A DNA stretch of 62,500 nt from Prorocentrum cordatum (taxonomy: Eukaryota > Sar > Dinophyceae > Prorocentrales > Prorocentraceae): positions 459,910 through 522,409 of the forward strand of contig CAUYUJ010015283.1 in the NCBI GenBank assembly GCA_963575745.1, given 5' to 3'. Shown here in pieces: positions 53,101 to 58,442 of this stretch. How positions within the stretch are numbered: the stretch's first letter is position 1; each line of letters opens with the position of its first letter. The notes beneath the pieces are model-generated. The model saw only the letters and a program-made list of their open reading frames with translations. It had not been told where the DNA came from and did no database searches. The translations under genes were made by a program, and so were the position numbers.

Positions 53101-54102
53101 CGCCGTTCGACGCGAGGCTTGCGAGCTCGATGTGTTGGGCCCAGGGGCTTCTCATGCTGCAGTTCCCAGTCAAGGTCTTCGCCGTGTGTCTTGCGGCTGG
53201 GAGCGTGCCTGGTGGTGCCAGTATCGGAGGGGTTGTGGTAGAGCTGGGGAGGAGAGGCGACGAGCCCCTCCATCTTTTCTCGAGCGCAACCAGCTTGTCC
53301 TATTCCCTTGTCCAGCCTCCCTCCTCTCCCTCTCCCTCCCCTTCTCCCCCCCGCCGTCCCCCGTCGACAAGGGAAAGGCTCGGCCAGGCGAAACTCGGCC
53401 AGGAACTCCAGCCATGCTGCACTCGGCCCAGGCCAGATCCAGCCTGGCCGAGTTCAGCCTGGCCGAGATCAGCCAGCCGAGTTCAGCCCGCCCGATTTTA
53501 GCTGTCTGAGTTCAGCCAGGCCGAGTTTCTCTTCTTGGCATCGCTCGGACGTGTGCATGTTTCTTGCGAGGACAGTCGAGGAGCATTTCTGTTCACCCTG
53601 CGAACAAACGTACACGCACGAAACCGAAACAACATGCACAGGGAATTGACGTCTGAGCGATGGCGAGTCTTGGCCGAGTTTGGTGATCGTTTTCTGATTC
53701 GTTGGGCCCTCGCCCCTCCCCCTCCCCCCCTCTTGGAGTGGATCTTGGCTGTTTCTGGCGCCTGTTTCGAGCAGGTGGAGGCTCCCCTCAGGACGCACCG
53801 TCGCAAACCGCCGCACTAGGCAGAGGTCCGGAGCCAGACCCCTCCCTTCCCCCCCTCTTCGCTCAATGTCGAAACGCTGAACAAGAAGACGCTCACTTGC
53901 TACCCTCTCGCCCTCCTTCCCCCGCCCGCCCTGGCATGAGCGCGTTGCCTTCTCCCCCCAACTCCCGCCGCGTGCTGCCGGGCGGGGGCGCAGGGAGGCG
54001 GGCCCGCCAGGACGCCCAGTGCCTGTCGGTGGGCAACCTCGGCCTCGTCTCCAAGGCCCAGGAGCGGCGGCCACCCCCGCGCTCGTACCGCGAGCGGCTT
54101 GA
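28465..54102 (+). CDS. TPR-repeat protein gene, partial, five exons
   Basis: Five exons (28465-28500, 29997-30106, 43148-43259, 44897-44995, 54011-54102) keep one reading frame and together spell consecutive tetratricopeptide repeats. Each repeat has an NLG/CLG/HMG helix-A start, a GKFEDAV or GQFELAV turn, and an acidic A-x-x-x-D linker. TPRs are helical protein-interaction scaffolds. The spacing of up to about 40 residues resembles LGN/GPSM or TTC28-type repeats, but I cannot name an orthologue or partner. The 5' end is missing or unrecognised, and the 3' end is uncertain. Introns of about 1.5, 13.0, 1.6 and 9.0 kb carry a LINE and an alveolin retrogene in the same orientation. Donors are GA, GT, GC and GA; every acceptor is AG|G. 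The reading rests on frame and repeat continuity; transcript support was not available. Confidence 0.75.
28712..28851 (+). repeat. Dispersed repeat R1, copy 2
   Basis: Matches 3211-3348 from cccttgcatccttgcc through cttatgatg. The preceding ggcaaccttcccaagggt also occurs at 2996. Confidence 0.75.
29611..29802. mobile_element. AGGGGAAC foldback element, copy 2
   Basis: The arms contain tgaggtctgcgcgaatttct and, inverted, ctccgcaaggacctccgaga, around the ggcggcgcctccggcgcc centre. The ends are more diverged than in copies 1 and 3. It lies in TPR intron 1, about 195 bases before exon B. Confidence 0.75.
29997..30106 (+). CDS. TPR gene exon B
   Basis: After the acceptor ctctgcag the frame reads GKFEDAVKNYRQMLSLA and ends ALACNCLGIDL plus two bases (phase 2). 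This is helix B of one TPR, the linker, and helix A of the next. The donor is GACCT|gttccc. GTTC occurs at both splice junctions, so the exact cut is ambiguous by up to four bases, but GT-AG gives a frame-true junction L-F-K-M-G. Confidence 0.85.
30155..30331. repeat. Paired AGCGTGTCGC hairpins
   Basis: Two perfect hairpins share the same core: 30155-30168 pairs with 30191-30204 (agcgtgtcgcgcca), and 30299-30310 pairs with 30320-30331 (agcgtgtcgctg). A lone gagcgacacgc lies at 30269. No gene is associated. Confidence 0.75.
30461..30657. mobile_element. AGGGGAAC foldback element, copy 3
   Basis: Begins aggggcacaaaaaagtgaca and ends gatgttcccct. The arms carry ctgaggtccgcgctgatttc and its inverse around a GGCGCC-rich palindromic centre. 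Confidence 0.8.
30658..31726. other. No gene seen (intronic)
   Basis: Moderately GC-rich sequence without a recognisable domain. The frames here lack splice context and read on both strands equally. Confidence 0.4.
31727..31975. repeat. (GAT)n-(GGA)n purine array
   Basis: Starts with GAT units and turns into GGA repeats, stopping immediately before the spliced-leader sequence. It marks the insertion boundary of the LINE. Confidence 0.95.
31976..31997 (+). other. Dinoflagellate spliced-leader sequence, exact relic
   Basis: The 22 bases begin tccgtagcc and end ggctcaag. They match the conserved dinoflagellate SL exon (first base variable) at every position. No GT donor follows (the next bases are gctaaacg), so this is not an SL RNA gene. 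It is the SL part of a trans-spliced mRNA that was copied back into DNA, here the LINE transcript. Confidence 0.92.
32189..33366 (+). pseudogene. LINE ORF1-like protein, frameshifted
   Basis: The ATG at 32189 gives MEEESMAANEMEVHTVQLC, then a cysteine motif (CNC...WWTWCKHCGALR) like a small RanBP2-type zinc ribbon. A proline/glycine-rich stretch and an alanine- and glutamate-rich coiled coil (about 32590-32900) follow. Near 32905 the frame shifts by one: LDDTAFLDW continues as GIEISETEREELNTRKASLL in another frame. The second frame ends with a P/A-rich segment and a glycine/asparagine-rich tail, with a stop at 33366. ORF1 proteins of LINEs bind the element RNA. The 5' leader between the SL and this ATG is about 190 bases. 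Confidence 0.7.
33367..34652 (+). pseudogene. LINE ORF2: APE-type endonuclease domain
   Basis: The domain starts right after the ORF1 stop with DLYLRTVNTTSWKPCLAYVE in one frame. A frameshift between about 33440 and 33500 moves it to a second frame that carries VFLLQEVGA (catalytic Glu), LIGGDWNAPP (Asp/Asn) and RALDYFVVSD (Asp). The terminal Ser-Asp-His-like motif reads EPRRPVLLRL, so the expected histidine is an arginine (CGT, one transition from CAT). This endonuclease nicks target DNA in intact LINEs; here it is broken by frameshift and probably by loss of the histidine. Confidence 0.85.
34648..36255 (+). pseudogene. LINE ORF2: reverse transcriptase domain, frameshifted
   Basis: Continues from the endonuclease after a frame change near 34645, with HERAGGYAEELEAQ, and meets an in-frame TGA near 34717. 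Then come SPDEIRSAASNIKAWAAHGV and ALLNMTFRLWSR (fingers). Near 35290 the frame shifts again to YGTERKACERAVWEQ, then ALIDFTKAYEEV (first catalytic Asp) and NVVDDITIQ (catalytic Asp-Asp pair). The thumb-like RNLGRDYSLRGRAAR follows. The catalytic residues are present but spread over different frames, so no working enzyme can be translated. Confidence 0.88.
36240..37905 (+). pseudogene. LINE ORF2: RNase H domain and Cys-rich C-terminus
   Basis: After a frame change near 36250 the linker leads to RNase H motifs: ICSDGSAL (Asp), DIYGAELYAVL (Glu) and LGIDCEALISVWS (Asp). A further shift near 37185 gives FWEEVVGRILDRG, FFKVPAHKSRW and WHGNRAVDYLSRQAA (final Asp). All four D-E-D-D positions are visible. 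The C-terminus has scattered Cys and His (HCGKGFACAIC, CGCFGRAK) that may be a decayed zinc knuckle. Stop at 37905. Confidence 0.88.
38012..38460. repeat. (GGA)n purine array
   Basis: Follows the LINE 3' end directly. It is imperfect GGA/GAA with a short AT-rich break at 38060-38165. Confidence 0.93.
38461..39405. repeat. (GAT)n / (GCT)n / (GGT GAT)n array
   Basis: Nearly 950 bases of GAT, GCT and GGT units. The M/V/L-rich, D-rich and I/S/T-rich frames are all artefacts of the triplet repeat. Confidence 0.95.
39411..39627 (+). repeat. Dispersed repeat R6, copy 1
   Basis: From gaaacatatacattgccagg to cgtcggtgtatagagttcg. It aligns with 47512-47708, sharing gggtcggggacgac, cccgtatacaccaggatccg and cctgtgcga words. 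It sits as an island between two GAT arrays. Confidence 0.8.
39645..39955. repeat. (GAT)n array
   Basis: GAT/GCTGAT repeats with a GGA patch near 39665, running straight into the heptamer array. Confidence 0.95.
39956..40868. repeat. (GTAGTGA)n heptamer array, about 0.9 kb
   Basis: About 130 units of gtagtga with frequent variants (gtagcga, gtagggа-type G changes, gtggtga). Seven is not a multiple of three, so the repeat opens frames rich in Y, S, L and T on the minus strand that are not genes. Confidence 0.97.
40872..40950 (+). repeat. Telomere-like degenerate G-rich repeat
   Basis: Words such as ggggttaggattaggggttt, then gggttagggtgagg, resemble degenerate TTTAGGG/TTAGGG telomeric units. 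They lie between the heptamer array and the poly-G tract. Only two to four recognisable units occur, so this could also be a simple G-rich repeat. Confidence 0.5.
40985..41150. repeat. Poly-G/poly-C tracts with cgacgacgg repeats
   Basis: Five or more runs of 7-17 G, plus C runs, separated by ccccgacgacgg(a/g)tcgggg words. These could form quadruplexes or hairpins. Confidence 0.9.
41165..41405. repeat. GGA-rich purine tract
   Basis: GGA, GGGA and GAA units with little else. Confidence 0.9.
41406..42265. repeat. (GAT)n / (GCT GAT)n array
   Basis: Continuous triplet repeat with a pure GAT run at about 41935-41990. Confidence 0.95.
42266..42850. repeat. (GGA)n microsatellite
   Basis: About 580 bases of GGA with a long pure run at 42410-42530. 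It continues the purine strand of the preceding GAT array. Confidence 0.97.
42851..43147. other. End of TPR intron 2; no gene
   Basis: Unique sequence leading to the acceptor at 43146-43147. T-rich words (catgtttttttgtatcgtgt) lie 30-50 bases upstream of it. Confidence 0.5.
43148..43259 (+). CDS. TPR gene exon C
   Basis: Starts with one base completing the split codon, then reads FKMGQFELAVRYHNKHLELA and, after a short linker, MVAHTNLGIAFQ. This is helix B of the second repeat and helix A of the third. The donor is CAG|gcgctc (a GC dinucleotide). The frame matches exon B exactly. Confidence 0.85.
43659..43746 (+). repeat. Dispersed repeat R2, copy 2
   Basis: Aligns with 4535-4625 across the whole block, including ggccctcgcgg and gatcgcctcac. 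Confidence 0.7.
44200..44680 (+). repeat. Dispersed repeat R5, copy 2
   Basis: Begins cggatgcaactcttgggagg and tctgtttttgccctggtcc. It contains decamers like aatcccgctt at 44535-44595 and ends gaaaacctgccagtagttg. It matches 45842-46070 in the same module order, with the 113-bp tandem at 44302-44525 as an extra insert. Confidence 0.7.
44302..44525. repeat. 113-bp palindromic tandem duplication
   Basis: Two units start agagccccgaatcatcaggg at 44302 and 44415. Each contains ggtaactcgggt and its inverse acccgagttacc around cgtttttcggga, so each unit folds into a hairpin. Confidence 0.85.
44897..44995 (+). CDS. TPR gene exon D
   Basis: After tgcgag| the 33 codons include AELEQAMGMHEHAAVHH and AVDHANRMGAK. 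This is a TPR helix A/B pair rich in His and Ala. Both ends are phase 0. The donor is AAG|gacctc (GA dinucleotide). The segment joining exon C to D gives a loop longer than in the other repeats, so the acceptor may be off by a few codons, or a small exon may be missing between C and D. Confidence 0.7.
45130..45671. other. No gene seen (intronic)
   Basis: Unique GC-rich sequence without a recognisable product. Confidence 0.4.
45672..45741. repeat. (GGA)n microsatellite
   Basis: About 22 GGA units. Confidence 0.95.
45842..46070 (+). repeat. Dispersed repeat R5, copy 3
   Basis: Starts ttcggatgcaactcctgaga, followed by tctgtttttgccctggtcc. Decamers (aatccggctc, aatcccgctt) lie at 45905-45985, then gatccgagg-like sequence and the cagcccc...ggggctcaatc stem. 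It matches 44200-44680 without the tandem insert. Confidence 0.75.
46071..47070. other. No gene seen (intronic)
   Basis: Unique sequence with moderately balanced composition. A short CT patch lies at 46838-46850. No domain recognised. Confidence 0.4.
47071..47130. repeat. (CT)n and poly-T tract
   Basis: CT dinucleotides flank a run of 12 T. Confidence 0.95.
47131..47511. other. No gene seen (intronic)
   Basis: Unique sequence without a recognisable product. Confidence 0.4.
47512..47708 (+). repeat. Dispersed repeat R6, copy 2
   Basis: Matches 39411-39627. Here the cccgtatacaccagaat word is present in three tandem variants. Confidence 0.8.
47709..48120. other. No gene seen (intronic)
   Basis: Unique sequence. 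The words cgggacagcat and cgggacaac recur, suggesting a degenerate repeat with R6. Confidence 0.35.
48121..48735. repeat. CAGTCCAGCTCAG-type degenerate array
   Basis: About 600 bases built from 5-base words cagcc, cagtc and cagct in irregular order. The S/P/Q/A-rich frames arise from the words. Confidence 0.85.
48736..49062. other. No gene seen
   Basis: Unique sequence immediately upstream of the SL relic. The change from this DNA to the SL marks the presumed 5' edge of the retrogene. Confidence 0.45.
49063..49084 (+). other. Diverged spliced-leader relic before the alveolin gene
   Basis: The 22 bases begin ttcgtagccattttt and end gccaaag. They match the dinoflagellate SL at 18 of 22 positions without gaps. 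They lie 80 bases before the alveolin ATG, where the SL of a trans-spliced mRNA would be. Confidence 0.8.
49165..50148 (+). CDS. Alveolin (IMCp-type) cortical protein, intronless retrogene
   Basis: 327 residues from the ATG at 49165 (MSATMSASG); an in-frame GTG at 49093 is a less likely start. Residues about 17-215 are alveolin repeats: short E-V-P-x-V units such as ERIVEVPQVQVREVIRQVPK and EKVVEVPDVQVVEVIKQVP. These are the hallmark of alveolins, intermediate-filament-like proteins under the alveolar sacs (pellicle/amphiesma) of dinoflagellates, apicomplexans and ciliates. The remaining 110 residues are an A/P-rich, probably disordered tail. There is no intron, stop or frameshift, and an SL relic lies 80 bases upstream, so the gene probably arose from a reverse-transcribed mRNA. 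It sits in TPR intron 4 on the same strand. It may be functional, but expression is not shown by the sequence. Confidence 0.93.
   Translation: MSATMSASGPHACAVEYRERIVEVPQVQVREVIRQVPKVEIQEVIREVPVYHQKTVEKIVHVPQVQYVEKVVEVPDVQVVEVIKQVPVYQDEEVVREVKRVEIQEVEKVVEIPQIIHQERIVEVPHIEVQEVIRHVPKIEVVEVPREVRKVVTSQSVREVHVPQVQVVEKIVEVPEVHVEEVIKYVPGDIVVQEVIKEVPKVTTVEVQSQRTVTVSVAAPVYMGMPTSTAPAEPVGAQTHSAPPAPTTLMDPTSAAAPPQHVVPQPPAPTEPVQHAAPPAEPVEAAPLRAAAPAEPAQAARAAPAAAAHGGPAAPPGVRPAPAVASA
50149..50540. other. Alveolin 3' region and R4 copy; no gene
   Basis: GC-rich 3' sequence up to about 50300, then R4 motif (ctcgtcgccaccgttggatt at 50309). The downstream edge of the retrogene is not visible, and no poly(A) run is present. 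Confidence 0.45.
50541..50960 (+). repeat. Outlying copy of the GGCCGTCTTGG array
   Basis: Contains the caccgccgccc leader, the gccgaacattgtggccagag and gaccatgtgttccccaagtc words, and about 250 bases of cttggggcc-type repeats. It is thus a dispersed member of the 19.8-27.1 kb family. Confidence 0.8.
50961..51633. other. No gene seen (intronic)
   Basis: GC-rich unique sequence. A tandem gggaagaccgatg(c/a) word occurs at 50919 and 50986. Confidence 0.4.
51634..51779. mobile_element. GTCGGGC-TIR element, copy 3 (diverged)
   Basis: Starts gtcgagcatccccccctgga and ends gaggggaggacgggctggg. It shares internal gggacgatttttcgattatg and ccaaatccgcctg words with the other copies. Confidence 0.6.
51780..52319. 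other. No gene seen (intronic)
   Basis: Purine-rich at 51780-51845, otherwise unique. The word catgtgatcgttttcttatt at 52260 recurs at 52465, with a variant at about 53684. Confidence 0.4.
52320..52425. repeat. GGA/GAC purine tract
   Basis: Imperfect purine triplets. Confidence 0.9.
52498..52653. mobile_element. GTCGGGC-TIR element, copy 4
   Basis: The right end tgtagggggacatgaccgac is intact; the left TIR is diverged. Internal acaggaggagtattcaaaca and caatagtctggg match copy 2. Confidence 0.65.
52680..52831 (+). repeat. Dispersed repeat R7, copy 1
   Basis: The words aggcaggcggggtctcccc, gcagaggtccagagccagac and gtgtcgaaatgccgagtaag recur in order at 53770-53900. A short frame (TFTVYLLQCSHDAE) ends exactly at a GTAAGG donor-like site at 52832. 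Since the other copy lacks this frame, I do not call it an exon. Confidence 0.6.
52832..52971 (+). mobile_element. GTAAGGAAC...AG element (introner-like), copy 1
   Basis: 140 bases begin gtaaggaacagtttgggttc and end gcgttccttatttcag. The ends are inverted (taaggaac / gttcctta), and the termini match a GT-AG intron exactly. The internal words gttccttaggc and gggcttcgttcctta are shared with 54103-54254. It is non-coding. Confidence 0.6.
52972..53300. other. No confident gene
   Basis: A frame of balanced composition (FDARLASSMCWAQGLLMLQF) is open here, but no domain, acceptor-donor pair or TPR character supports an exon. Confidence 0.35.
53301..53530. repeat. CCT tract and gccgagttcagcc array
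   Basis: A short CTCCCT tract (53305-53365) is followed by degenerate words ctggccgagttcagcc, similar in style to the array at 48.1-48.7 kb. Confidence 0.7.
53531..53769. other. No gene seen (intronic)
   Basis: Unique sequence containing a further tgatcgttttctgatt word (53684). Confidence 0.4.
53770..53900 (+). repeat. Dispersed repeat R7, copy 2
   Basis: Aligns with 52680-52831 (gcagaggtccggagccagac, gtcgaaacgctgaacaagaa). Confidence 0.6.
54011..54102 (+). CDS. TPR gene exon E (3' boundary uncertain)
   Basis: After gcccgccag| the frame, continuous with exon D, reads CLSVGNLGLVSKAQ, the next TPR helix A, then a charged ERRPPPRSYRERL. A TAA at 54104 would end the protein, but it overlaps a perfect GTAAGG donor at 54103 that opens an introner-like element. 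Either the gene ends here or splicing continues past it. Alternative GC/GA donors lie at CCAAG|gc and CCCAG|ga. Confidence 0.65.
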
Positions 54103-54254
54103 GTAAGGAACACTCACTTTTCAAAAGGGGTTCGGTCGTTCCTTAGGCTTGCATGCGTTATGTATCGCTCCTTATGCGTTATTCCTTATTGATCGTTCCC
54201 TGTGCGTCATTCCCTGAAAAAAATGGGCTTCGTTCCTTGTGTATCGTTCCTTAG
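54103..54254 (+). mobile_element. GTAAGGAAC...AG element (introner-like), copy 2
   Basis: 152 bases start gtaaggaacactcactttt and end tatcgttccttag. It shares both ends and the ggttcgg...gttccttaggc block with 52832-52971. If spliced as a GT-AG intron, it removes the TAA that would otherwise end exon E. The next frame-true exon stretch would begin after ttag or gtcag near 54254-54259. Confidence 0.6.
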
Positions 54255-54259
54255 GTCAG

Positions 54260-55320
54260 GCCGATGACTGCAGGGGGCACCACGCTGCTGGGCCGGCCAA
54301 GGAGCCAAGGAACTCGGCGACGGAATTTCGGTGTATAGACGCTCCAGCGTCGCACATGCTGGCAAGCTTGGGCGTCTGTGCACCGAGCTCCCTGGCTGAC
54401 CAGACGACTCGGTGCATACTGCGAGCCCCTCCCACGCGCCCCGCCCGCGCCCGCCTGGCGCTCTCTCTTGCAGGGAGGGGCCCAGCGACGCGCAGGGCCC
54501 ACTCCGAGTCGGCCGATCCGACCTCGGCGTCGAGTGCAGCCGGCCCGCTCCGACTCGTGTTCGACTGCAACGCGGTGCGAGGCGACCCGATGCTTGCACT
54601 GCGCAGCTGCGTGCCCGTGCGCAGCCGATTCGGCTCGATCCATGGGCGGACGCGTATCCGTCTCCGCGGCCTCGCGTCGTCGAGCACAGAAGAAGCCCTA
54701 GCCATCACAACACGGTGAAGACGTGGCCTCACTTAGGTCCCCGTCTTCGCATTATAGGGAGAATGCATTTGGGCGGGTTGGTCTGGTGCATCTGCAGAAA
54801 AGACCCCCTAATCCCTAATATTTTTGGCCCTCTCCACTTGGGTCCATTCCCAAAGGGTTAGGGGTGCTTTTATTGCTTATCATCGCGGGTCGGACCCCTG
54901 CGCCGCGACCCCGCGGATAGGGAGGGCGTTTGTGTCGCGGAGCCCCTGCGTGGAGCGTATCCGTGGAGCCGCGCATCCGCGGGATCGCGCCTCAGAATCC
55001 GCACCGCGAGGGCGCGGATGCAGATCTGTTCGCCGCTCGTGATCGATCTCCATTGCGGGCCCGTGCGGCCCTATTCGATGCCCGTTCCGACCCGATGCGA
55101 CGCAGCGCGATGCGATGCTGTCTCTGCTCCCCATGTGCAGGTCGGCAGGCTGTCGCGAGTGGCGTGAGGGTGGGGTGCAGGAGGAGTGGCGCATTGACGG
55201 GGGGTCCAGGGTTCGATGTGGGGGAGGCCAAAGCTCCACACTGGATGCGGGTGTGGCGCTTTCGGTCCGTAAAGGGCTTGAAAAAGCACCGCTCTCTTTC
55301 TAAGTCCGTTCTGCTGCTCC
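54260..55320. other. No confident gene
   Basis: GC-rich sequence. If TPR exon E is spliced onward, a short terminal exon could lie just after 54259, but no domain supports it. Near 54890-55010 ccgcggat and gcgcctc words are repeated. Confidence 0.35.
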
Positions 55321-55398
55321 GTTCTCTCCCTCTCCTCCACTTCTCTTCCTCCTCCTCTTCCACCTCCTCCTCCTCTACCCCCTTGCTCCTCCTGCTCC
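55321..55398. repeat. CTC/CCT pyrimidine tract
   Basis: Short imperfect CCT array preceding the TIR element. Confidence 0.85.
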
Positions 55399-55399
55399 T

Positions 55400-55590
55400 C
55401 AGGAGGTTCGCGTGGTGTTGACTAGCGGCGACCCCGCCGCCGGCGTTCAACGCTGAGAGCCGCCAGCGATCCAGAAGCGGTCGATGTTGAACGACCTGAC
55501 GTTTCGGAAACGGCCAGTCGTTCAAGCTTGAACGATCCCCGCGGTGTCAGGAAACAACGCCGGGGTCTTCATGACACGAAATTGCCGTAC
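55400..55590. mobile_element. TACGG-TIR element, copy 2
   Basis: Matches 6347-6538 in order: gactagcggcgaccccgccg, the ggcgttcaacgctgagagcc stem, gtcgatgttgaacga, gtcgttcaagcttgaacgat and the end gacacgaaattgccgta. It is more diverged than copy 1, and no protein is encoded. Confidence 0.75.
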
Positions 55591-55950
55591 CACTGCTCGT
55601 CCTCGAGAGCTCTCGTCGCCACGGCTGAATTCTCTTCGAAATTCTGCGTGGCCTGGTTTCGCTCCTCTGGAGTGGAAGGCTGGGCACCTTTTTGTACCCA
55701 CCAGAGGAGTGGGGGGAGGGGGAGCGGGGAAAGGGAGAAGGAGCCTCATAATGCACTCAAAGGCAGCCCTTGGGATGTACCGAAAGCTGCCCCGAGACCC
55801 AAACAGTGCCTGCACCAGGGGCTCTCTCTGGGGCTCTTACAGGGCGCCCACGTTTGCCAGCGCGGACCCCAAACAGTGCGTGATTTCATTGTGGGTGTGC
55901 TAGCTATGTGGTGCCCTCTATGTGCCCCAAGCTACGCGCGCTGCAAACAA
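55591..55950. other. R4 motif copy; no gene
   Basis: R4 motif at 55594-55655 (gagctctcgtcgccacggct), then unique sequence with a duplicated aaacagtgc(c/g)tg word. Confidence 0.45.
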
Positions 55951-56165
55951 TAATTATGGTGTAATCTATGTGTGGTGTAAGCAGCCTGGTGCCAGCCATG
56001 TGTATGTGTGAGAGAGAGAGTGTGTGTGTGCGTAGTGCAAACTACGTGGTTCAAGCTGTGCGCTGGAAGCTATGAGGTGGAAGCTGTGTTGTGCAAGCCG
56101 AGCCGTGCAAGCTATGCGGTGCAAGCTGTGTGGTGCAAGCTGTGTGATGCAGACAGGATGGTGCA
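55951..56165 (+). repeat. GTGCAAGCTGTGTGG 15-bp array, part 1
   Basis: Diverged 15-base units with a GT-rich patch at 56009-56035. The array resumes at 56715 after about 550 bases of other DNA. Confidence 0.8.
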
Positions 56166-56179
56166 CGGAACGCAATGCG

Positions 56180-56440
56180 CCAACGTGGGGCACATGGTCA
56201 AGCAGTGGCGAAGCGTCCTGGCTCACCGAAAGCCTTACCAAACAATGTTCTAAGAACTTATTGTGGTTCCCACGAAATGTTCTTAGCGCATTTCTGTCTG
56301 GGAGTGTCTTGTTTTAACACATCGGGTTAATGTTCAAAGAACATTGTTTTTGTTCTAAGAGCAGTCGTTGGGTTCCAAGAACATGTCGTGGTAGCACTGT
56401 ACGAATGCCAGGACGGTCGGTCCCTGCTCAACATGGCCGC
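56180..56440. repeat. Dispersed repeat R3, uninterrupted copy
   Basis: Contains cagtggcgaagcgtcctggc and ttgtggttcccacgaaatg, then atgccaggacggtcggtcc, in the order seen at 6230-6690 but without the TIR element. Internal words atgttctaagaac and gttccaagaac form short inverted repeats. Confidence 0.55.
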
Positions 56441-56714
56441 CCACCAGGCAAGCCCCGCCGCACACCACGCCGGCGACTGGGGCGCCCCCAGAGGCGCCCA
56501 CGAACGCCCACCGGGCGGAACCTCGGCAGACCCCACGAGGCACCCACGAGGCGCTCCCGGCCGCCCGCCGGGCGAGACCTCGGCAGGCCCAGCCCCAGCG
56601 CACGGGGCGCGCACGACGGCGCCCACGGCCGCCAACCGCCCAGCAGGCGAATCCCGGCATGCCACACCAGTTATGTGACGATTGTGTGTGTCCAGCGTGG
56701 ACGCCAACCAGTAA
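56441..56714. other. No gene; accgggcggaacctcggc repeats
   Basis: The word gggcg(g/a)(a/g)acctcggcag occurs twice here and in variant form near 58100 and 58165. GC-rich, with no gene seen. Confidence 0.45.
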
Positions 56715-56860
56715 GTTGTTACACGACGGATGTGTGAGCTGTGTGGTGCAAGCTGCGTGATGCAAGCTGTGTGGTTCAATCTGCATGGTGCAAGCTACGT
56801 GGTGCAAGCTGTGTGGTGTAAGCTGTGGAGTGTAGGCTGTGTGATGCAAGCTGTGATTTT
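56715..56860 (+). repeat. GTGCAAGCTGTGTGG 15-bp array, part 2
   Basis: About nine units, the same repeat as 55951-56165. Confidence 0.85.
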
Positions 56861-58440
56861 TTGCCAACTCATGAGTTGTTCACTCCACTGCTCGCGCAAT
56901 CATCCCACCCGCCCACCCGCAAATTGCTTTGCAAATACCATGTGGCCGCGATTGCGATTCATTCTTGGCCCTGGCTGGCGCATCTCTGCGGCCGCGCAGG
57001 CGCGCGCAAACTCGCGCGCAGAGCGGCCATCTGGGTTGGCACAGCCGATGCCGCCGCGACAACGCTTACCGATGGCAGCCTCCGAGCGCGTCTGAATGGC
57101 TGCGTTAGAGCGCGGGCACTTTAATGCGGGTCAGTCACCAGGGTGGGAGGGATGCCATGATGGACGTCGACAACGACGGCAACGAGCCTGCTATTCTGAT
57201 GGCAGTGGCGATGATGCCGATGACGACGGCCAGGCTCATGATGGCGCCAATGATGTCCATGTGTCGGTGATGAAGGTGTTTGTGTGATGGTGGCGGTAAT
57301 GGCGGCGATCGTCTATGACGGTGACGTGATGCGGCGACGCTGATGAGGGTGATGGGGAGGAAGTGCGCGCGCGCGGGTTCCTAAGCAGCCTGGCAAACGT
57401 TTTTGTTGACCGAAGAGTGTGGTTCGAATTATGTTTTTAAAGAGCTCTGTTTTGACATGCTTCGCGAGCCAGTGGCTTTGCAAGGAGTTGTACGCGCGCG
57501 CGCGTGGCGGCGCGCGCGTGTGGCCCGCATGGTATTTTGTGATACGGTTCCGTGCACCGGGCGCATGCTTCAGCAACGCGGATGCACAAAGTGGTGAGGT
57601 TGGAATGCGGGTTCTGGCGGTACTGCTAACACCATTGTTCTTCTCCATGAGGTCATCAAATGCGCGCGGGCAGAACATATGCAAGCTGTGTAATGAGCCA
57701 TCTGCGGGTGTTTGGTGCTATGCTGCAGTGTTTGCCCAGCGGGTGTGTTAGGTATGATTTCGACATGTGTGCGCATGAGGACTATGTGCCGTGTTGATTG
57801 CGATCAACGAGTGCGCGCATAGCAATATTTGACAGGGTTGAGGGAATGGGGGGGGACGATTCCTGCCTGCCTGGGATCTTTTGAACCATACACAATATTG
57901 AGCCATAAGGCCATATCTATTCTATGTACCTTGCAGTGCCCCAGGGGGTATCGATAAGTCCAGGAGGGAGAGGTGGACAGGTTTGTTCTTCTTTCGAAAG
58001 GAGGACATATGTGAAGCTCTGAGGTCAAAGCTATGTGGTAGAAACTGAGTGGTGCAAGCGATGCGGCCGCCCAGCGCACGATACGTCCTCGGGCGAGCAC
58101 CAGGCGAAACCTCGGCTCACCCATTCAACACGAGGAGCCCAGGAGATGCCCACCGCCGCCTACCACTTGACAACAGGCGAAGCCTCGGTTCCTTGAGAAG
58201 ACAAGTGATACCCCTGAAGTGCAACAGCATTCTGGGGAACACGTAAGTGGCCCTAAGTGGACGCATTGCTTGAATCATGTCTAGTTTATAGATCGTGTGC
58301 GGAGGCGGGGTAGAGGCATCGGAAGTTGGGGGGTGAGATCGCAGTGGAACGGAGACCCAACACCAGGAAATCGCTTCGTTTCGTTCGTGTCGTGCGTGCG
58401 GGCGAGACGAAGCTGCGTGGGCGCGTGAGAGGAATGAACC
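56861..58440. other. No gene seen
   Basis: Mixed sequence with a gatgatggc-like triplet patch at 57150-57360 and cgcgcgcg runs near 57368 and 57494-57520. No domain, tRNA or rRNA recognised. Confidence 0.4.
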
Positions 58441-58442
58441 CG

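Larger units (their letters stand above)
44996..54010 (+). other. TPR intron 4 (GA-AG), about 9.0 kb
   Basis: Holds repeat R5 copy 3, a CT tract, R6 copy 2, a cagcccagtccag-type array, the SL-marked alveolin gene, two GTCGGGC-TIR elements and one GTAAGGAAC element. It ends ggcccgccag|GAC. Confidence 0.6.

Noticed and set aside
53046-53501. 151-residue frame with a hydrophobic segment
   Set aside because: The first 50 residues look protein-like, but the rest is CCT-tract serine/proline. No splice pair or homology is visible.
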